From Alphaproteobacteria bacterium (GTDB taxonomy: Bacteria; Pseudomonadota; Alphaproteobacteria; UBA8366), in NCBI GenBank assembly GCA_029861675.1, contig JAOTYV010000001.1, positions 1 to 54,233 of the forward strand: a stretch of 54,233 bases of DNA, read 5' to 3'. Below the pieces are notes generated by a model. The model was given only the letters and a program-made list of their open reading frames with translations, ran no database searches and was not told where the DNA came from. The translations under genes were made by a program, and so were the position numbers. Positions 51,660-54,233 of the stretch are shown in pieces (position 1 is the first letter of the stretch; each line of letters opens with the position of its first letter).

Positions 51660-53549
51660 CTATCCGTCGGTCGCCAACGCGGCGTCCAGCGCGTCTTGCG
51701 CCGCAAGCCAGCGTTCTTCAACAGCGGCGAGTTCGCGTTCGACGGTTGCCTTGCGTTTGTTGAGTGCCGGCAGTTCCGGCGCGGCGCCATTATAAAATTC
51801 CGGATCGCCCAAGCGGCGCTGGATTTCCTTCATTTCGGCGCCGAGCGTGTCGAGACGCTTTTCCGCCTCGCGCACCGCCTGACGCAACGGCACCAGCGTC
51901 GCCCGCTGTTGTGCTCGCTCGCGGCGGTTGGTGAGCTTCGATGACGCTTTCGCGGGTTTCCCGTTGGCCGGCCGCGACCGGGATTGCTTCGCACGGAGCA
52001 GCGTCGTCCGGTAGCTTTCGACATCGCCGTCATAGGGCGTGCAGGTGCCGTTCGCGACCAGCCATAATTGATCCACGGTCAGCGACAAAAGATGCGGGTC
52101 ATGGGTCACCAGCACGACGGCGCCGGCAAAATCGTTGAGCGCGCGGAGCAGGGATTCCCGGGCGTCGACGTCAAGATGGTTGGTCGGTTCGTCCAGCAGC
52201 AACAGCTGCGGCGCGTCGCAGCAGATCGTCGCCAGGACCAGGCGCGCGCGTTCGCCTCCCGATAGCTGGTCGACCACAAGGTCGGCCTTTTCCTGGGCAA
52301 AGCCGAAACGGCCGAGATGGGCCCGCCGTTCGGGTTCGGACTTCCGGGGCATCAGCGCGGTGATATGCTGGTAGGCGGTTTCCCTGGCGTTCAGCTGGTC
52401 CAATTGGTCTTGTGCGAAATAGCCGGTCCGGAGCTTGCCGCTGCGCGTGATGTCGCCCGTTTCATGTTGAAGTTGCTTGCAAAGAAACTTCATCAAGGTG
52501 CTTTTGCCGTTTCCGTTTTCGCCGATCAGGCCAATCCGGTCATCGGTGTCGATACGCAGCGAGAGGTTGCTCAGAATCGGCGCGCCGGGCTGGTAGCCGA
52601 CGGCAATATCATAGGTCGTGATGAGCGGCGGCGGCAGCGCCTGCGGCACCGGAAACTCAAAATTGACGGTTTCCTCGCGCACCGCCAGCGCGATCGGTTG
52701 CATCCGTTCGAGCATCTTGAGGCGGCTTTGGGCCTGGCGGGCCTTGGTCGCCTTGTAGCGAAACCGATCGACAAAGGCCTGGATGTGCTGCCGCTCCGCG
52801 TCCTGCTTTTTCTGCAGATGCGCTTGATGCGCCAGTCGTTCGCTCCGGGTTCTTTCGAAGCGGTCGTAGCCGCCCGGATAGAGCGTCAGGCTGCCGTTTT
52901 CCAGATGCAGGATGCCGTCGACCGAACGGTTGAGCAGCGCCCGATCATGGCTGACGAGCACGAAGCCATAGCGATAGGAGCCGAGATAGGATTCGAGCCA
53001 CATTGCCGCCTCGATATCCAGATGGTTGGTCGGCTCGTCGAGCAGCAGCAGGTCCGGCTCGGTGAAGAGGGCGGCGGCAAGATTGACGCGCATACGCCAG
53101 CCGCCGGAAAAGGAATCGACGGGCCGGCCCTGGGCCGCTTCGTCGAAGCCGAGCCCGGCGAGGATGGTCGCCGCCCGGGCGGGTGCGGAATGGGAGTTGA
53201 TGTCGGCAAGCCGGATATGGATATCGGAAATCCGCATGGGATCGGTCGCGGTTTCGGCCTCCTCCAGCAACTGGGCGCGTTCGATATCAGCGGCGAGAAC
53301 GATTTCCAGCGGTGTCCGCGAGCCCCGCGGCGCGTGCTGTTCGACCCGGCCGAGCCGTGATTTTGCCGCCAACGACACGTCGCCGGAATCCGGGCTGATA
53401 TCGCCGGCGATGAGCCCCAGCAGCGTCGACTTGCCGGCGCCGTTGCGGCCGACCAGTCCGATCCGCCTGCGGGCGCCGATTTGCGCCGAGGCGTCCTCAA
53501 ACAGGAGGCGGCCACCGATCCGATAGGTAAGGTCTTTAATTGATAACAT
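51660..53549 (-). CDS. ABC-F family ATP-binding protein
   Basis: 629 residues with two ATPase domains and no membrane spans. First domain: Walker A GRNGAGKST and signature SGGWRMR; second: GENGNGKST and SGGERARL, each with LLLDEPTNHLD. A linker with charged helices lies between them (RSERLAHQAHLQKKQDAERQ), the P-site tRNA interaction motif region, and a coiled-coil tail follows (about residues 525-620). The layout is like Uup/YheS. It acts on the ribosome or in translation quality control rather than transport. It sits between holC and ndk on the opposite strand. Confidence 0.93.
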   Translation of the reverse strand: MLSIKDLTYRIGGRLLFEDASAQIGARRRIGLVGRNGAGKSTLLGLIAGDISPDSGDVSLAAKSRLGRVEQHAPRGSRTPLEIVLAADIERAQLLEEAETATDPMRISDIHIRLADINSHSAPARAATILAGLGFDEAAQGRPVDSFSGGWRMRVNLAAALFTEPDLLLLDEPTNHLDIEAAMWLESYLGSYRYGFVLVSHDRALLNRSVDGILHLENGSLTLYPGGYDRFERTRSERLAHQAHLQKKQDAERQHIQAFVDRFRYKATKARQAQSRLKMLERMQPIALAVREETVNFEFPVPQALPPPLITTYDIAVGYQPGAPILSNLSLRIDTDDRIGLIGENGNGKSTLMKFLCKQLQHETGDITRSGKLRTGYFAQDQLDQLNARETAYQHITALMPRKSEPERRAHLGRFGFAQEKADLVVDQLSGGERARLVLATICCDAPQLLLLDEPTNHLDVDARESLLRALNDFAGAVVLVTHDPHLLSLTVDQLWLVANGTCTPYDGDVESYRTTLLRAKQSRSRPANGKPAKASSKLTNRRERAQQRATLVPLRQAVREAEKRLDTLGAEMKEIQRRLGDPEFYNGAAPELPALNKRKATVERELAAVEERWLAAQDALDAALATDG

Positions 53550-53697
53550 GGTGCGGTCAATAGCACGCCCGGGTAGTCCAGCGGAAGCATCTGGCGTCCC
53601 GCCAAATTGTTGCTAACATACGCTTGCTCAAGGTGTTGTGGCCGTCTATAACCCGGCGGCCCAAAAAAGATCGAAACAATCGAGGAAACGGTTCGAA

Positions 53698-54120
53698 ATG
53701 GCTGTCGAACGAACGTTATCCATCATCAAACCCGATGCCACCCGCCGAAATTTAACCGGTCAAATCAATGCCCGGTTCGAGGAGGCCAACCTCCGGATCG
53801 TCGCACAGCGGCGGATTCGGCTGTCTCAGGAGCAGGCGGAAGGCTTCTACGCGGTTCACAAGGATCGGGCGTTTTTCAACGATTTGTGCGAGTTCATGTC
53901 GTCCGGGCCCGTGGTGGTTCAAGTCCTGGAGGGGGAAAACGCGATCGTCCGCAATCGCGAGATCATGGGGGCGACCAACCCGGCGAACGCCGACGATGGA
54001 ACCATTCGCAAGGATTTCGGGGAATCGATCGAGGCGAATTCGGTGCATGGATCCGACAGCCCCGAGAACGCCGCGGCGGAAATTGCGTACTTCTTCAGTC
54101 TGCTGGAAGTGGTTGGGTAG
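53698..54120 (+). CDS. ndk: Nucleoside-diphosphate kinase
   Basis: 140 residues from the ATG at 53698, with AGGAAAC about ten bases upstream. Balances nucleoside triphosphate pools by a phospho-His intermediate. The signature [16 protein letters not shown] at the start and catalytic His117 in ANSVHGSDS are present. The TAG stop lies at the end of repeat copy 3, which begins at that stop. The neighbouring pepA-holC pair fits the usual alphaproteobacterial order, with the ABC-F gene between. Confidence 0.96.
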   Translation: MAVERTLSIIKPDATRRNLTGQINARFEEANLRIVAQRRIRLSQEQAEGFYAVHKDRAFFNDLCEFMSSGPVVVQVLEGENAIVRNREIMGATNPANADDGTIRKDFGESIEANSVHGSDSPENAAAEIAYFFSLLEVVG

Positions 54121-54222
54121 AGCAAATCCCGAGCGAACCGAAATGGGTCGCGACGACGTAGTTGCATAAAAACAAAGAGATAGACCATTTCACTTGCGTC
54201 AAATTAATCAAGAAATGGTCTA
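54118..54222 (-). repeat. Dispersed two-hairpin element, copy 3
   Basis: Third copy, in minus orientation: read that way it runs TAGACCATTT ... GATTTGCTCTA. The left hairpin is best preserved here, with perfect ten-base arms TAGACCATTT and AAATGGTCTA. Its last three bases are the complement of the ndk TAG stop, so the element end supplies the stop. It has 88 matches of 101 with copy 2 and 89 with copy 1 by hand count. Confidence 0.85.
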
Positions 54223-54233
54223 GGGTCTGTGGA

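Noticed and set aside
53568..53630. tRNA-like start (GCCCGGGTAGTCCAGCGG) between the ABC-F gene and ndk
   Set aside because: The following bases do not form D, anticodon or T arms, and no GGTTCGAATCC-type loop is present.
1..54233. CRISPR arrays, insertion-sequence transposases, integrases, rRNA and tRNA genes
   Set aside because: I looked on both strands and found no regularly spaced repeats, transposase or integrase motifs, or structured RNA genes. The only repeats are those listed.

Overview
The window reads as chromosomal DNA of a GC-rich alphaproteobacterium, probably Rhodospirillales-like and free-living. This is an inference from gene order (gmk-rsmA-pdxA-surA-lptD-lptG, pepA-holC-ABC-F-ndk), the TRAP and peptide-type transporters, and the alphaproteobacterial protein types. 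I see no phage, plasmid, insertion-sequence, CRISPR, rRNA or tRNA genes.

Region 1 (1-11.1 kb) is a catabolic neighbourhood: a truncated MmgE/PrpD gene, a complete TRAP transporter (SBP, DctQ, DctM), a sulfatase, a Cys-rich lipoprotein, two crotonase-fold enzymes, a TauD-type dioxygenase and an acyl-CoA synthetase. Together they suggest uptake and CoA-dependent breakdown of organic acids, possibly sulfated or sulfonated ones. Region 2 (11.1-13.9 kb) holds a lower-GC polytopic membrane protein gene bracketed by a near-identical direct repeat that includes the 3' end of the adjacent yjdF-like gene. Region 3 (14-21.5 kb) has a VOC protein, an EEP-family hydrolase, a diheme lipoprotein cytochrome with a small secreted partner, and a copper-tolerance operon (cupredoxin, CopA, CopB) behind a CueR/MerR-type promoter with a 19-bp spacer. 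A frameshifted SRPBCC gene coupled to a GNAT gene follows. Region 4 (21.9-26.3 kb) is an ABC importer (SBP and two permeases, no ATPases in view) and an SDR.

Region 5 (26.4-54.1 kb) is the conserved backbone: yicC-gmk facing rsmA-pdxA-surA-lptD-lptG, then lptF, then pepA-holC, ABC-F and ndk. It is interrupted twice. Between lptG and lptF, on the opposite strand, sits a three-gene cassette for decaprenyl-phosphoryl-D-arabinose synthesis (DPPR synthase, DprE1, DprE2), the arabinan donor pathway best known from mycobacteria; its dprE1 carries a one-base frameshift in this sequence. Between lptF and pepA sit an alanine/cation symporter, a universal stress protein, a small basic protein, a Kef-type antiporter, a SF2 helicase, an ArsR/AHSA1 pair and an orphan molybdopterin oxidoreductase subunit.

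The most distinctive non-coding signal is a dispersed intergenic element. Three ungapped copies (3676-3780, 7298-7402, and 54118-54222 on the minus strand) are about 87-88 percent identical over 101 bases by hand count. Each carries two hairpins and has TA at both ends, and in every copy a terminal TA helps form the stop codon of an adjacent gene. Both transporter operons also carry a strong stem-loop between the binding-protein gene and the first permease gene.
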